From: Desulfobotulus pelophilus | GTDB lineage: Bacteria; Desulfobacterota; Desulfobacteria; Desulfobacterales; ASO4-4 | Assembly: GCF_026155325.1 (NCBI RefSeq) | Contig: NZ_JAPFPW010000004.1 | Span: forward strand, 124,001-188,000 | Length of the DNA: 64,000 nt | Direction of reading: 5' to 3' | Shown: positions 16,543 through 25,064 of the stretch, one piece after another | Numbering within the stretch: position 1 is the stretch's first letter | Layout of the letters: each line of letters starts with the position of its first letter | The notes under the pieces: generated by a model | The model's input: the letters and a program-made list of their open reading frames with translations, nothing else | Databases searched by the model: none | Told to the model about the DNA's origin: nothing | Translations under genes and position numbers: made by a program

Positions 16543-16654
16543 AGTTTTTTCCTCCCCATTCTTCCCCCCCCATCAGCCCCCCCGCATTATCCATCATCCT
16601 TTCCGCCTATTCCCCCTGCACAGCCCAATCCTTACAAAAAAGCCTTGATTTTTT
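16543..16654. repeat. ~111-bp non-coding direct repeat, copy 2
   Basis: Counterpart of 8897-9007 in the same orientation. It is followed about 110 bp later by the FMN-binding lipoprotein gene, so this copy may belong to the ancestral chromosome and mark the right border of the acquired region. Confidence 0.75.
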
Positions 16655-16768
16655 ATCCTAAAAAATGTTAGTCGCATCAAAATATTTTACCATCTTTTGA
16701 TTTCCGGGTAAAAGAGCTGAGGCGGAGAAGAAAGCTGATAATAATGATATGGAGCAAAAGAGGAAAAC

Positions 16769-17212
16769 ATGAAAAAATACCTGATTGCAGCCATGGTTTT
16801 TATGATGGCAGCCATGCTTGGCGTGGGATGCACATCAAAAAGGGCGGTGGACCCAGCCCTGCAGATCCACCCCGATGGCCGGTACAGGGGCGTGTATGGC
16901 GATGGCGGTGAGCAGCAGATCAGCATTGAGTTTCATCTGAAAGACGGACTTCTGACCAAGCTCTCCTTCAGGCATTTGCAGTATAAGGGTAAGGATTACA
17001 GGCGTGCAAAAGAGGGCGATGGGGACTGGCCCGTTCTGCATCAGCATGGGATGGTGCTGGCCTATCTGGAAGGAAAGCCCTTGAGTGCCGTTTTGGACCT
17101 CTACAATCCGGGAAATGTGGTGGCGGATGTGGATGGATTTTCCGGTGCTACGATCCGGGGCAGTAAAATCATTTCTGCCATACGGGACGGCCTGAACAGG
17201 GGCATTTACTAA
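16769..17212 (+). CDS. FMN-binding-domain lipoprotein
   Basis: A 147-residue lipoprotein: signal MKKYLIAAMVFMMAAMLGVG then Cys (residue 21). The rest is a short FMN_bind domain like that of RnfG/NqrC, with the C-terminal DGFSGATIRGSKIISAIRDG. The SGAT threonine is the expected site for covalent FMN attachment by a flavin transferase (ApbE); no apbE gene is visible here. It would carry electrons at the outer face of a membrane. The gene stands alone with a strong AGAGGAAAAC ribosome site and its own terminator (17294-17329). Confidence 0.8.
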   Translation: MKKYLIAAMVFMMAAMLGVGCTSKRAVDPALQIHPDGRYRGVYGDGGEQQISIEFHLKDGLLTKLSFRHLQYKGKDYRRAKEGDGDWPVLHQHGMVLAYLEGKPLSAVLDLYNPGNVVADVDGFSGATIRGSKIISAIRDGLNRGIY

Positions 17213-17293
17213 AAAATCAGCAGGAAGAAACCGGTATTTGCTGCCTGAGGAAGTGATGGGGTTTCTGCCAAGCAATGATTGATCTGAATTGCG

Positions 17294-17329
17294 GGAGGTT
17301 TCACCTTTGGGGTGGAGTCTCCTTTTTTT
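17294..17329 (+). terminator. Rho-independent terminator after the FMN-binding gene
   Basis: GGAGGTTTCACC / GGGTGGAGTCTCC can pair (with G-U pairs as RNA) around a TTTG loop and is followed by seven T. Confidence 0.7.
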
Positions 17330-17492
17330 GTTAGACTCGTAAAAAAGTGAGGAAGGGCAGGGAGCTCCATGATCTGATATGAATGGTGCCGGAAGAGTGC
17401 GGTATCCGTGGGGAATTGTCCTGTGTTATTATTTTAGGTTTGACAAAAAAAGTACATTCTGAAAAAAACCTTTCTGGAAAGGGAGGTAGCCC

Positions 17493-18935
17493 ATGGCAGA
17501 AAAGCCGTTTCAAAAAAATCAAAGTGTTCTGCCGGATCATCTGGAAGAAAAATTTTCGGTTCTGATGCGCAGTTTACCCGGTATGGCCTATCATCGCAGA
17601 AAAGATGAATTCTGGACCTTAACCTTTGCCAGTGAAGGAGCCCGCCGTCTTTTCGGGGATCTGGCCTGGGAAAAAATCCGCTCCGGGGTCACCTGCCTTG
17701 GGAATATGGTGCATGAGGAAAGCTATCCCCATGTTCTGGAATCTCTGGAAAGGGCGCTGGCCCGGAAGGAGCCTTACCAGCTGGTGTATCGGGTCAACTC
17801 CCTTCTGCATTCAGACAGATGGGTGTGGGATCAGGGGGAGGGCGTTTACGATGAAAAAGGGCATCTGCTTGGTGCCGAAGGTTTTGTAACGGATTTTACG
17901 GCATTCAAAACCATGGAAAGGGAACTCAGGGAAGAGATTGGCCGTCTGCGGTGCCGGGAAGACAGCCCTTTGCCGGAACCTGTTATTCCCGGCATCATTG
18001 GGCAGACACCGGAAATGATGGCCGTGTTCCGGCTTGTGCAGCAGACCGCATCAAGCGATGCCGCCGTTATTCTCTATGGAGCATCGGGTACGGGCAAGGA
18101 GCTTCTGGCCCGGGCCATCCATGATCAGAGCCTGCGCAGCAGGGGGGCTTTTGTTCCGGTGAACTGCGGGGCCATTCCGGAAAACCTCATGGAAAGCGAG
18201 TTTTTCGGTTACAGAAAAGGGGCCTTTTCCGGAGCAGACCGGGATCAGCCGGGCATTCTGGATAAGGCCCACGGCGGCACCCTTTTTCTGGATGAAATCG
18301 GAGAAATTCCCCTTTCCATGCAGACCCGCCTTCTCCGGGCCATTGAAGGGGGCGGCTTTAGTCCCGTGGGCAGCCGGGAAATCCGTCACCCGGATTTTCG
18401 CATCCTTGCGGCCACCAACCGGGATCTGGAAGAATGGGTGCGGCAGGGCAAGATGCGGGAGGATTTTTTTTATCGCATTCATGTGGTGCCCGTTCATATT
18501 CCTCGTTTAAAGGAGAGAAAGGCGGACATCCCCCTGCTGGTCAGCCATTTTCTGGAGAGTTTGCCCGGTACACCGCCTCTGGGAGCGGCGGAGCTCCATC
18601 GTCTCATGGCCCATGACTGGCCCGGCAATGTGCGGGAGCTTTGCAATGTGATCCGGCGTTATGCCCTGCTTCATACTCTGGATCTCCCGGAGCGGGGAAA
18701 GGCCTTTGGGATGAAGAAGCCTCCGGCTCTGCCTGCCTGCGGAACCCTGCAGGAGCAGATGGCCCTGATGGAGGCGGCGGTGATTCGGAAAACCCTTGAG
18801 GAAACGGGTTTTCACAGAAGTGAGACCGCGCGGATTCTTGGCATAGACCGGAGAAGTCTTTATACCAAGATGCAGCGGCATGGAATTGGGAAGAAAGGTT
18901 CTCAATCTGGGATGTATTCATCTCATCTTGAATAA
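17493..18935 (+). CDS. Sigma-54 enhancer-binding regulator with PAS sensor
   Basis: A 480-residue NtrC-class activator. Residues about 20-140 form a PAS domain (RWVWDQGEGVYDEKGHLLGA then EGFVTDFT), so a small ligand or cofactor is probably sensed directly rather than through phosphorylation. The AAA+ domain shows Walker A GASGTGKE (about 196), the sigma-54 contact loop GAFSGA (about 243, a mild variant of GAFTGA) and Walker B LFLDEIGE (about 265). The C-terminus is a Fis-type HTH (HRSETARILGIDRRSLYTKM). The start at 17493 follows GGGAGGTAG. A sigma-54 promoter lies 136 bp after its stop (19071-19086), so it most likely activates the 19137-26081 cluster. Confidence 0.9.
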   Translation: MAEKPFQKNQSVLPDHLEEKFSVLMRSLPGMAYHRRKDEFWTLTFASEGARRLFGDLAWEKIRSGVTCLGNMVHEESYPHVLESLERALARKEPYQLVYRVNSLLHSDRWVWDQGEGVYDEKGHLLGAEGFVTDFTAFKTMERELREEIGRLRCREDSPLPEPVIPGIIGQTPEMMAVFRLVQQTASSDAAVILYGASGTGKELLARAIHDQSLRSRGAFVPVNCGAIPENLMESEFFGYRKGAFSGADRDQPGILDKAHGGTLFLDEIGEIPLSMQTRLLRAIEGGGFSPVGSREIRHPDFRILAATNRDLEEWVRQGKMREDFFYRIHVVPVHIPRLKERKADIPLLVSHFLESLPGTPPLGAAELHRLMAHDWPGNVRELCNVIRRYALLHTLDLPERGKAFGMKKPPALPACGTLQEQMALMEAAVIRKTLEETGFHRSETARILGIDRRSLYTKMQRHGIGKKGSQSGMYSSHLE

Positions 18936-18999
18936 GTATATGGATTAAAACAATTTTTTGTTTTTGTTTAAAGAAGGTGGGTAGTATTCTTCCCCTTCA

Positions 19000-19045
19000 G
19001 GCCACACCATTTTCCAAAAAGAAAAATGGTGTGGCCTTGTTTTTT
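19000..19045 (+). terminator. Strong terminator after the sigma-54 activator gene
   Basis: A perfect 14-bp stem GGCCACACCATTTT / AAAATGGTGTGGCC (19000-19013, 19023-19036) is followed by TTGTTTTTT. It insulates the regulator gene from the operon it probably controls. Confidence 0.9.
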
Positions 19046-19070
19046 AGGCACCTGCAATATGTTTCGTTTC

Positions 19071-19086
19071 TGGCACGCACCCTGCA
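19071..19086 (+). promoter_or_regulatory. Sigma-54 (-24/-12) promoter
   Basis: TGGCACGCACCCTGCA fits the RpoN consensus TGGCACG-N4-TTGCW with one mismatch (C for T) in the -12 element and the right GG-GC spacing. It lies 51 bp before the ATG at 19137 and directly after a terminator. Confidence 0.85.
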
Positions 19087-19136
19087 CTACAGCCCTTCGG
19101 AAGTGTGAATTTAACGGATGAACGAAGGAGAAGGGT

Positions 19137-20003
19137 ATGATGAGCGGAGCAAGGATGCCGGATGTGATTCTGATAGGGGATAAGCTTTCGGATGTGGCCC
19201 GGCATCTGGGTATTCTGGGCCGGGGCATGGTGACATCCCAGATTCCCCAGATTGAAAGAATATTCCCCGGCATTCCCCAGCTGGAATGTACCCGGTGCAT
19301 CATGGGGGATAAGCGAAGGGTGCTGTATACCGCGGCCAAACGTATGGGCGTGAACTGGATTGTGCTGGAAAAGGACGGCCCGGATGGGCCGGGCTGGTCT
19401 GGCATGAATCCCGCCTCCATGGAGGAAGAGCTCCGGCAGGAGGGCTATCGGGTGGATGTGGTGGATTTTACGGAGGGGCTTGAAAAGGCCGTGATGGATG
19501 CGGGGAGAATTTTTGAAAGGGAAAAGGAAGGGGCCAGACTGATTAAGGGATACGGGGAGAAAATGGCCGGGCTTTCGGAAAGCATGCCCCGGAACCTTGG
19601 GCTGAAGGTGGCGGTTTTCCTTGGCATGGTCCATCCGGAAACGGGCCAGCATTATCTGGTTGCCGAAGGCCCGGACACCTTCTGCTGTCAGCATCTTCTC
19701 CGGCCCATGGGCTGTGAGGAGGTGGGAGGATCCCTTGTGTCCGGTGAGGGGCCGGAAGTCCTGCAGAGCCTTTTTGCCCTGAAAGACGTGCGGCCGGATG
19801 TGCTGGTGTTCACGGGTGATGCCCAGGTGGGGCTGGGGCTTCTCCATGGGGAAGTGGCCGGAGACAGGGCGCTGCTGGAGGTTCCTGCCCTGCGGGATCT
19901 TGCCCTCTTTGCCCTTCCCCATGTGAGCGGCGGCGAACCCATGGATTATCCTGCCCGGATGCAGCAGTGGATCATGGCCTTTTCACCCTTTAAAGATCGG
20001 TAA
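19137..20003 (+). CDS. Cytoplasmic binding-protein-like (BtuF/TroA-fold?) protein
   Basis: A 288-residue first gene of the sigma-54-controlled cluster, behind a GAAGGAGAAGG site. No signal peptide. The C-terminal half resembles class III metal or siderophore binding proteins (NLGLKVAVFLGMVHPE, RPDVLVFTGDA, LLEVPALRDLALFALPHVSG), and the N-terminus (DVILIGDKLSDVARHLGILG) looks like the other lobe. Because it lacks an export signal it may act inside the cell, for example as a sensor or chaperone for the imported ligand. Cysteine pairs LECTRC and FCCQH could bind metal. The assignment is a fold guess. Confidence 0.45.
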   Translation: MMSGARMPDVILIGDKLSDVARHLGILGRGMVTSQIPQIERIFPGIPQLECTRCIMGDKRRVLYTAAKRMGVNWIVLEKDGPDGPGWSGMNPASMEEELRQEGYRVDVVDFTEGLEKAVMDAGRIFEREKEGARLIKGYGEKMAGLSESMPRNLGLKVAVFLGMVHPETGQHYLVAEGPDTFCCQHLLRPMGCEEVGGSLVSGEGPEVLQSLFALKDVRPDVLVFTGDAQVGLGLLHGEVAGDRALLEVPALRDLALFALPHVSGGEPMDYPARMQQWIMAFSPFKDR

Positions 20004-20013
20004 GGAGTACGGG

Positions 20014-21987
20014 ATGTTTTGTAAAAAATGGGCGGTATGGATGATAACACTGGCCTTTCTGCCTCCCTTTGCCATGGCGGACGGGCCGAAGGATCTGGAA
20101 ATGGACGGGGTGGTGGTCACGGCCACCCGCACGGAAAGTGATCTTCTGCGGCTTCCTGCTTCGGCGGATCGTCTGGAGGGGGATGCCCTCAAGGACAGGG
20201 GAGCAGGGGATATCACGGATATTCTTTCCACCCTGCCCGGTGTGGACATTTCAGGGGGAACGGGTCACAGCCGTCAGCCTGCCCTGCGGGGTCTTCCCGA
20301 AAGCCAGACCATCATTAAAATAGACGGGGCAAGGGAAAATTATGTGCAGAAGGCAGGGGATGCCCAGACCACCATTCTGCTGGACCCGGATCTTCTCAAG
20401 GCCGTGGAAGTGGTGAGGGGACCGGCTTCCACCCTGCACGGCGGAGGCGGTATCGGTGGTGTTATTGCCTTTACCACCAAAGATGCGGCAGATCTGCTGC
20501 GGCCGGGTCAGTCCTTTGGTGCTTCTCTGCGTGCGGGGGCCTCCACGGCGGACAGCAGCCGGGACGGGAGTCTCATGGCCTATGGCAGAAGCGGAGATGC
20601 GGATCTTCTGGCTTTTTCCTCATACAGGGATTACGGCTCCTATACGTCCAGTGATCCGGACAGGGCCAAGACCCGTCTTTCCGGAGACAGGCGGCAGCAC
20701 CTGATGAAGGCTTCCTGGATTCCCGATGAAGGCAGGCGGGTGAGTTTCAGCGCATCCCGCTATGAGCAGGCCTACAAATATCCGGATGAGGGCAGCTGGT
20801 ACGAGAGTGAGCAGAACCGCTTTCTTGCCGCACTGGAGCTGGATCCCGGCAGCCAGTGGGTGGATGCTCGCATGACCCTCATGCATTCCGAACGGAAAGA
20901 AGATCAGTTTAATAATGTCAGAAATGGCCTGAAATTCACCTCTTCCGGTGTGGATGTGCAGAATGCCATGCGTTTTGTGGCAGGCCCCACACGCCACCGT
21001 GTGGTGGTGGGCGGGGATTTCTATAAGGATGAATACAGGCCGGAAACGGACAGCTGGACCGATCCTCCCGGAGAAGGCAGGGACGGCGGGCTTTTCATTC
21101 AGGATGAGATGGCGCTGGCGGATGGAAAGATTCTTATCATTTCCGGTCTTCGCTATACCTGGTTTGACCGCAGTGGCAAACGTTCCGATGCCGGTGACGG
21201 CAGTGACTCCCGCCTGAACCCACGGGTTTCCCTAAGCTGGAATCCTCTGGAGAGCCTCGGGTTTTATGCCAGCTATGCCGAGGCCTTCCGCCCGCCTCTG
21301 GTGAGCGAGATGTACGCGGAGCTGGATTTTATGATGCCTCCCGTACACATTCAGGTGCTGGCCAACCCGGATCTGAAGCCGGAAACGGCCAAAACGCGGG
21401 AGCTTGGCATGCATGTGAGCCGCAACGGGCTTTTCAGCCACAGGGATGCCCTTCGGTTCAAGGCCGTCTGGTTCACCGAGGACATTGAGGATCTGATCAG
21501 CATCAAAACCCTGAAAGATCTGGACCCTCCCCATTCCTTTGAGCGCATTGTGCAGACCGTGAATGTTGAATCCGCCAAACGTCAGGGCTATGAGCTGGCA
21601 GCCACCTACGGCATCGGGGATTTTGGCATGCTCTTCACCTATGCGAAGGTCGATAACCGGGAGTCTTCGGACAAAGACAGCTGGGCCGGGGCAACTCCCG
21701 GAGTGTTCCAGAGCCGAATCCATTACCATTTTGTGGAAACGGGTCTGCGCTTTGGCTGGCATGGCCGTTTTGTGGAGTCCTTCAAGGCCGAAGGCAAAAC
21801 CTGGGAGTCCCACAAGATCCACGGACTCTTTGCCCGTTGGGAAGGCCGGAGCGGTTCCCTTGATGGTCTTTCCGCAGGGATCTTTGTGGACAACCTGCTG
21901 GACGAAAGCTACCGGGCCTATCATTTCAAGGATTCCGGTGCGGGCATTGGACGGAACCTGAGGGTTTCTTTGGGGTATCGCTTCTGA
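20014..21987 (+). CDS. TonB-dependent outer-membrane receptor
   Basis: A 657-residue receptor with signal peptide (to about residue 22, AMA-DG), a TonB-box-like start (DGVVVTATRTE), a plug domain (about 30-155, with ALRGLPESQTIIKIDGAREN and VVRGPASTLHGGGGIGGVIA) and a beta-barrel that ends in the typical aromatic residue (LRVSLGYRF). PLVSEMYAELDF and NPDLKPETAKTRELGMH are conserved barrel motifs. Family members import siderophores, haem, cobalamin or metal chelates. Placed between a binding-protein-like gene and a Yej-type peptide transporter, it probably imports a peptide-like or chelated compound. The ribosome site is TAAGGAG. Confidence 0.9.
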   Translation: MFCKKWAVWMITLAFLPPFAMADGPKDLEMDGVVVTATRTESDLLRLPASADRLEGDALKDRGAGDITDILSTLPGVDISGGTGHSRQPALRGLPESQTIIKIDGARENYVQKAGDAQTTILLDPDLLKAVEVVRGPASTLHGGGGIGGVIAFTTKDAADLLRPGQSFGASLRAGASTADSSRDGSLMAYGRSGDADLLAFSSYRDYGSYTSSDPDRAKTRLSGDRRQHLMKASWIPDEGRRVSFSASRYEQAYKYPDEGSWYESEQNRFLAALELDPGSQWVDARMTLMHSERKEDQFNNVRNGLKFTSSGVDVQNAMRFVAGPTRHRVVVGGDFYKDEYRPETDSWTDPPGEGRDGGLFIQDEMALADGKILIISGLRYTWFDRSGKRSDAGDGSDSRLNPRVSLSWNPLESLGFYASYAEAFRPPLVSEMYAELDFMMPPVHIQVLANPDLKPETAKTRELGMHVSRNGLFSHRDALRFKAVWFTEDIEDLISIKTLKDLDPPHSFERIVQTVNVESAKRQGYELAATYGIGDFGMLFTYAKVDNRESSDKDSWAGATPGVFQSRIHYHFVETGLRFGWHGRFVESFKAEGKTWESHKIHGLFARWEGRSGSLDGLSAGIFVDNLLDESYRAYHFKDSGAGIGRNLRVSLGYRF

Positions 21988-22146
21988 TCTTTGCGATTAG
22001 CGGGCCATCCCCTTCTCCTGTTGGGAGAGGAGGATGGCTCTGGATTGATGCAGGGGCAGGCTTTGCGCCTGCTTGCTTTTGTGGCGGCACCCCCTGCGGG
22101 TGCCTGTCTTCTGCTGTTTTGTTTTGTAAGAATCGGGTGTCCGGGT
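21988..22146. other. Intercistronic hairpins in the uptake operon
   Basis: Two inverted repeats lie between the receptor and yejA genes: CCATCCCCTTCTCC ... GGGAGAGGAGGATGG (about 22003-22036) and GGCACCC-cctgc-GGGTGCC (22086-22104), the second followed by a T-rich stretch. They could stabilise mRNA ends or attenuate transcription into the ABC genes. An open frame continues upstream from yejA to 21991 but has no ribosome site. Confidence 0.4.
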
Positions 22147-23967
22147 ATGTGTGTTCAGCGTATTTTTCTTTTCTTCTGCCTGTTTTTGATCATGAATTCC
22201 CATGGAGAAGCTCTGGCCCTCCACGCCTTTAGTGCGGATGGCGAGCCTCTTTATGCCTCTGACTTCACCCATTTTTCCTACGTAAATCCCCATGCGCCCA
22301 AGGGCGGAGAGCTGCGCTGCCACACCATTGGCACCTTTGACAGCTTCAACCCCCTGCTGCTCAAGGGTCGCCCTGCGGAAGGCATTCATCTGATCTACGA
22401 CACCCTTCTTGTGGAAAGCGAGGATGAGCGGGATGTGGCCTATGGTTTGCTGGCTTCCGAAATTCATGTGCCTCCGGATCTTTCCCATGTGATTTTTCAG
22501 CTGCACCCCGAAGCCCGTTTTGCCGATGGCAGCCCCGTCCGTGGGGAGGATGTGGTGTTTTCATGGGAAATGCTGCAGGCCCATTTTGGTTCCGCCCTGC
22601 GCCGTTACAGCGAGGCCGTGGCATCCGTAACCGTTCTTTCCGGTAACCGGGTGCGTTTTGATTTTCGGGAACAGCAGAACCCCTCCCTTGTTCTCATGGT
22701 GGGTCGCCTGCAGATTCTTCCGGCCCATTACTGGGAGGATAAGGACTTTGGCCGTGCGGATCTCACCCCGCCCATGGGTTCCGGTCCCTATGCCGTGGCG
22801 GAGGTGGAAGCGGGCAGGCGTGTGGTCTATGCCCGCCGAGTAGATTACTGGGCCGCAGACCACCCCGTAAACCGGGGGCGCTGGAATTTTGACCGCATCC
22901 GTTATGAGTATTTTCGGGATGATACGGTGGCCATGGAGGCCTTCCGCGCCGGGCTTTATGATTTTCGCTTTGAGTCTTCCGTGAAAAACTGGGCCACCCG
23001 CTATGAAGGCCCCCGTTTTGGCGATGGCCGTATCCTGAAACAGACGCTGGAGAACCGGGAGCCATCGGGCATGTATGGCCTTGTGATGAATACCAGAAGG
23101 CCTGTGTTTGCGGACAGGCGGATAAGAAAAGCCATGCTGTTTGCCTTTGATTTTGAATGGGCCAACCGTCGTTTTTATTATGGTGAATATGAGAGAACGG
23201 AAAGCTATTTTGAAAATTCAGACATGAAAGCCCCGCCCCTTGCCGATGAAGGGGAGGCTGCCATTTTGCGATCCTTCGGGGATGACCTGCCCGAAGGCGT
23301 ACTGGAAAATCCCCTGAGCCTGCCCCTGACGGACGGAAGCGGCCATAACCGGGAAGGTCTCATGGAGGCGGACAGGCTGCTCAGGGAAGCAGGCTGGGTG
23401 GTGGAAGGGGGCAGAAGGGTGCATGGGAAAACCAAGCAGGTTTTTCGGTTTCAGTTCCTCACGGATTCCCGCAGGGAGGAGCGCATGCTCCTGCCCTTTG
23501 CCCGCAGTCTCGGACGCCTTGGCATTGAGATGCGGATTCACATGGTGGATGGCCCCCAGTACACCCGCCGTCTGCGGGGCTGCGATTTTGACATGATTGT
23601 GGCAGGTTTCGGGGCAGGTCACAGGCCGGGCCGGGAGCTTGCCGTGGCCTTTCATTCCGCAAGCCGTGACCGGAAGGATCAGCGGAATTTCATGGGTATT
23701 GCCGATCCTGTGGCAGACGGCCTCATTGAGAAGATCCTTTCCAGAGAAAGCCGCCGGGAGATGATCCCCTATGTCCGTGCTCTGGACCGCATACTGCGTC
23801 ACGGCCATTATGTCATTCCCTTTGGTGCGGGAAAGCGGCGGTATCTGGCAAGGGCTGTTCACATTCAGTCTCCGGAAACACCTCCGCCATGGGGCAGGGG
23901 TGTGAGCACATGGTGGTACGGAGAAGAAGACCGGGCAGCCGCCCCAGCTTCTGAGGGAGAGTCATGA
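22147..23967 (+). CDS. YejA-like peptide-binding protein of an ABC transporter
   Basis: About 606 residues from ATG 22147, chosen because a signal peptide follows directly (RIFLFFCLFLIMNSHGEALA). It is a family 5 extracellular solute-binding protein, most like YejA: FSYVNPHAPKGGELR, FDSFNPLLLKG, and VNRGRWNFDRIRYEYFRDDTV are hallmark segments. YejABEF in enterobacteria imports peptides, including microcin C. The gene overlaps the permease by 4 bp (ATGA). Upstream TonB receptor plus this protein suggests uptake of a peptide or metallophore over both membranes. Confidence 0.85.
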   Translation: MCVQRIFLFFCLFLIMNSHGEALALHAFSADGEPLYASDFTHFSYVNPHAPKGGELRCHTIGTFDSFNPLLLKGRPAEGIHLIYDTLLVESEDERDVAYGLLASEIHVPPDLSHVIFQLHPEARFADGSPVRGEDVVFSWEMLQAHFGSALRRYSEAVASVTVLSGNRVRFDFREQQNPSLVLMVGRLQILPAHYWEDKDFGRADLTPPMGSGPYAVAEVEAGRRVVYARRVDYWAADHPVNRGRWNFDRIRYEYFRDDTVAMEAFRAGLYDFRFESSVKNWATRYEGPRFGDGRILKQTLENREPSGMYGLVMNTRRPVFADRRIRKAMLFAFDFEWANRRFYYGEYERTESYFENSDMKAPPLADEGEAAILRSFGDDLPEGVLENPLSLPLTDGSGHNREGLMEADRLLREAGWVVEGGRRVHGKTKQVFRFQFLTDSRREERMLLPFARSLGRLGIEMRIHMVDGPQYTRRLRGCDFDMIVAGFGAGHRPGRELAVAFHSASRDRKDQRNFMGIADPVADGLIEKILSRESRREMIPYVRALDRILRHGHYVIPFGAGKRRYLARAVHIQSPETPPPWGRGVSTWWYGEEDRAAAPASEGES

Positions 23968-25061
23968 TTGCTTATATCGCAAAAAGGGTTTTTCTTCTTG
24001 TTCCCACCCTTCTGGGTATTCTGGCCTTAAATTTTTTCCTTGTGCAACTGGCTCCGGGCGGGCCGGTGGAGCAGATGATCAGCCGCATGGAGGGCAGGGG
24101 CGACCGGGCGCTGGAGCGCATCACCGGCGCAGAGGGGGATGCCATTTCCATGGTGGAAACCTCTTTGGACAGCACTTCATCCTACCGGGGCAGGGACGGG
24201 ATTTCCCCGGAGCTGGTGGCGGAAATTGAGAGGCGTTTTGGTTTTGACAGGCCGCTGCATGAGCGGTTTTTTTCCATGCTGAAAAGCTATCTTCTTCTGG
24301 ATTTCGGGGAGAGTTTTTTCAAAGATCGCAGCATTCTTGGCATGATCGGGGAGAAAATGCCCGTATCCCTGTCTCTGGGGCTCTGGAGCACCCTTGTGAT
24401 CTATCTGGTTTCCATCCCTCTGGGAATCCGCAAGGCCGTGTGCCACGGCTCACCCTTTGATGTGTGGACCAGCTTTGTCATTGTGATCTGCAACAGCATT
24501 CCCGTATTTCTTTTTGCCGTGATCCTCATCGTTATCTTTGCAGGGGGCAGTTATCTGGAATGGTTTCCCCTCCGGGGGCTTGTTTCCGATCATTTCCATG
24601 AACTGTCCTTTACGGGAAAAGTTCTTGATTATTTTCATCATCTGGCCCTGCCCATCCTTGCCATGACCATCGGGGGGATTGCCGGTTTTGCCATGCTCAC
24701 CAAAAACTGCTTTCTGGATGAAATCCGTCATCAGTATGTGGCCACGGCCAGAGCCAAGGGAGCCAGCGAAGGGCGGGTGCTTTTCGGCCATGTGTTCCGC
24801 AATGCCATGCTCATTGTCATTGCAGGGCTGCCCGGAACCTTTCTGGGTCTCTTCTTTACGGGTTCCATGATGATAGAGGTGATTTTCTCTCTGGACGGTC
24901 TGGGCCTCATGGGCTTTGAGGCCACCATGAACAGGGATTATCCCGTGATGTTTGCCGGGCTTTATATTTCCACCCTCATGGGCCTGTTTGTGAAAATTCT
25001 CTCGGACATCACCTATGTGCTGGTGGACCCGAGAATCCATTTTGATGCAGGGGGAGTATAA
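23964..25061 (+). CDS. YejB-like ABC transporter permease
   Basis: A 365-residue inner-membrane permease with six predicted helices. MIAYIAKRVFLLVPTLLGIL and LNFFLVQLAPGGPVEQMISR match YejB, including the long insertion after helix 1 (residues about 35-100). The EAA-type loop that contacts the ATPase is seen at YVATARAKGASEGRVLFGHV. It starts inside the end of yejA (ATGA) and is followed within 4 bp by the second permease. Confidence 0.88.
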   Translation: MIAYIAKRVFLLVPTLLGILALNFFLVQLAPGGPVEQMISRMEGRGDRALERITGAEGDAISMVETSLDSTSSYRGRDGISPELVAEIERRFGFDRPLHERFFSMLKSYLLLDFGESFFKDRSILGMIGEKMPVSLSLGLWSTLVIYLVSIPLGIRKAVCHGSPFDVWTSFVIVICNSIPVFLFAVILIVIFAGGSYLEWFPLRGLVSDHFHELSFTGKVLDYFHHLALPILAMTIGGIAGFAMLTKNCFLDEIRHQYVATARAKGASEGRVLFGHVFRNAMLIVIAGLPGTFLGLFFTGSMMIEVIFSLDGLGLMGFEATMNRDYPVMFAGLYISTLMGLFVKILSDITYVLVDPRIHFDAGGV

Positions 25062-25064
25062 ACC

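Noticed and set aside
19044-19922. 292-codon minus-strand frame opposite the first gene of the sigma-54 cluster
   Set aside because: Histidine- and proline-rich shadow translation with no ribosome site; the plus-strand gene has good start signals.
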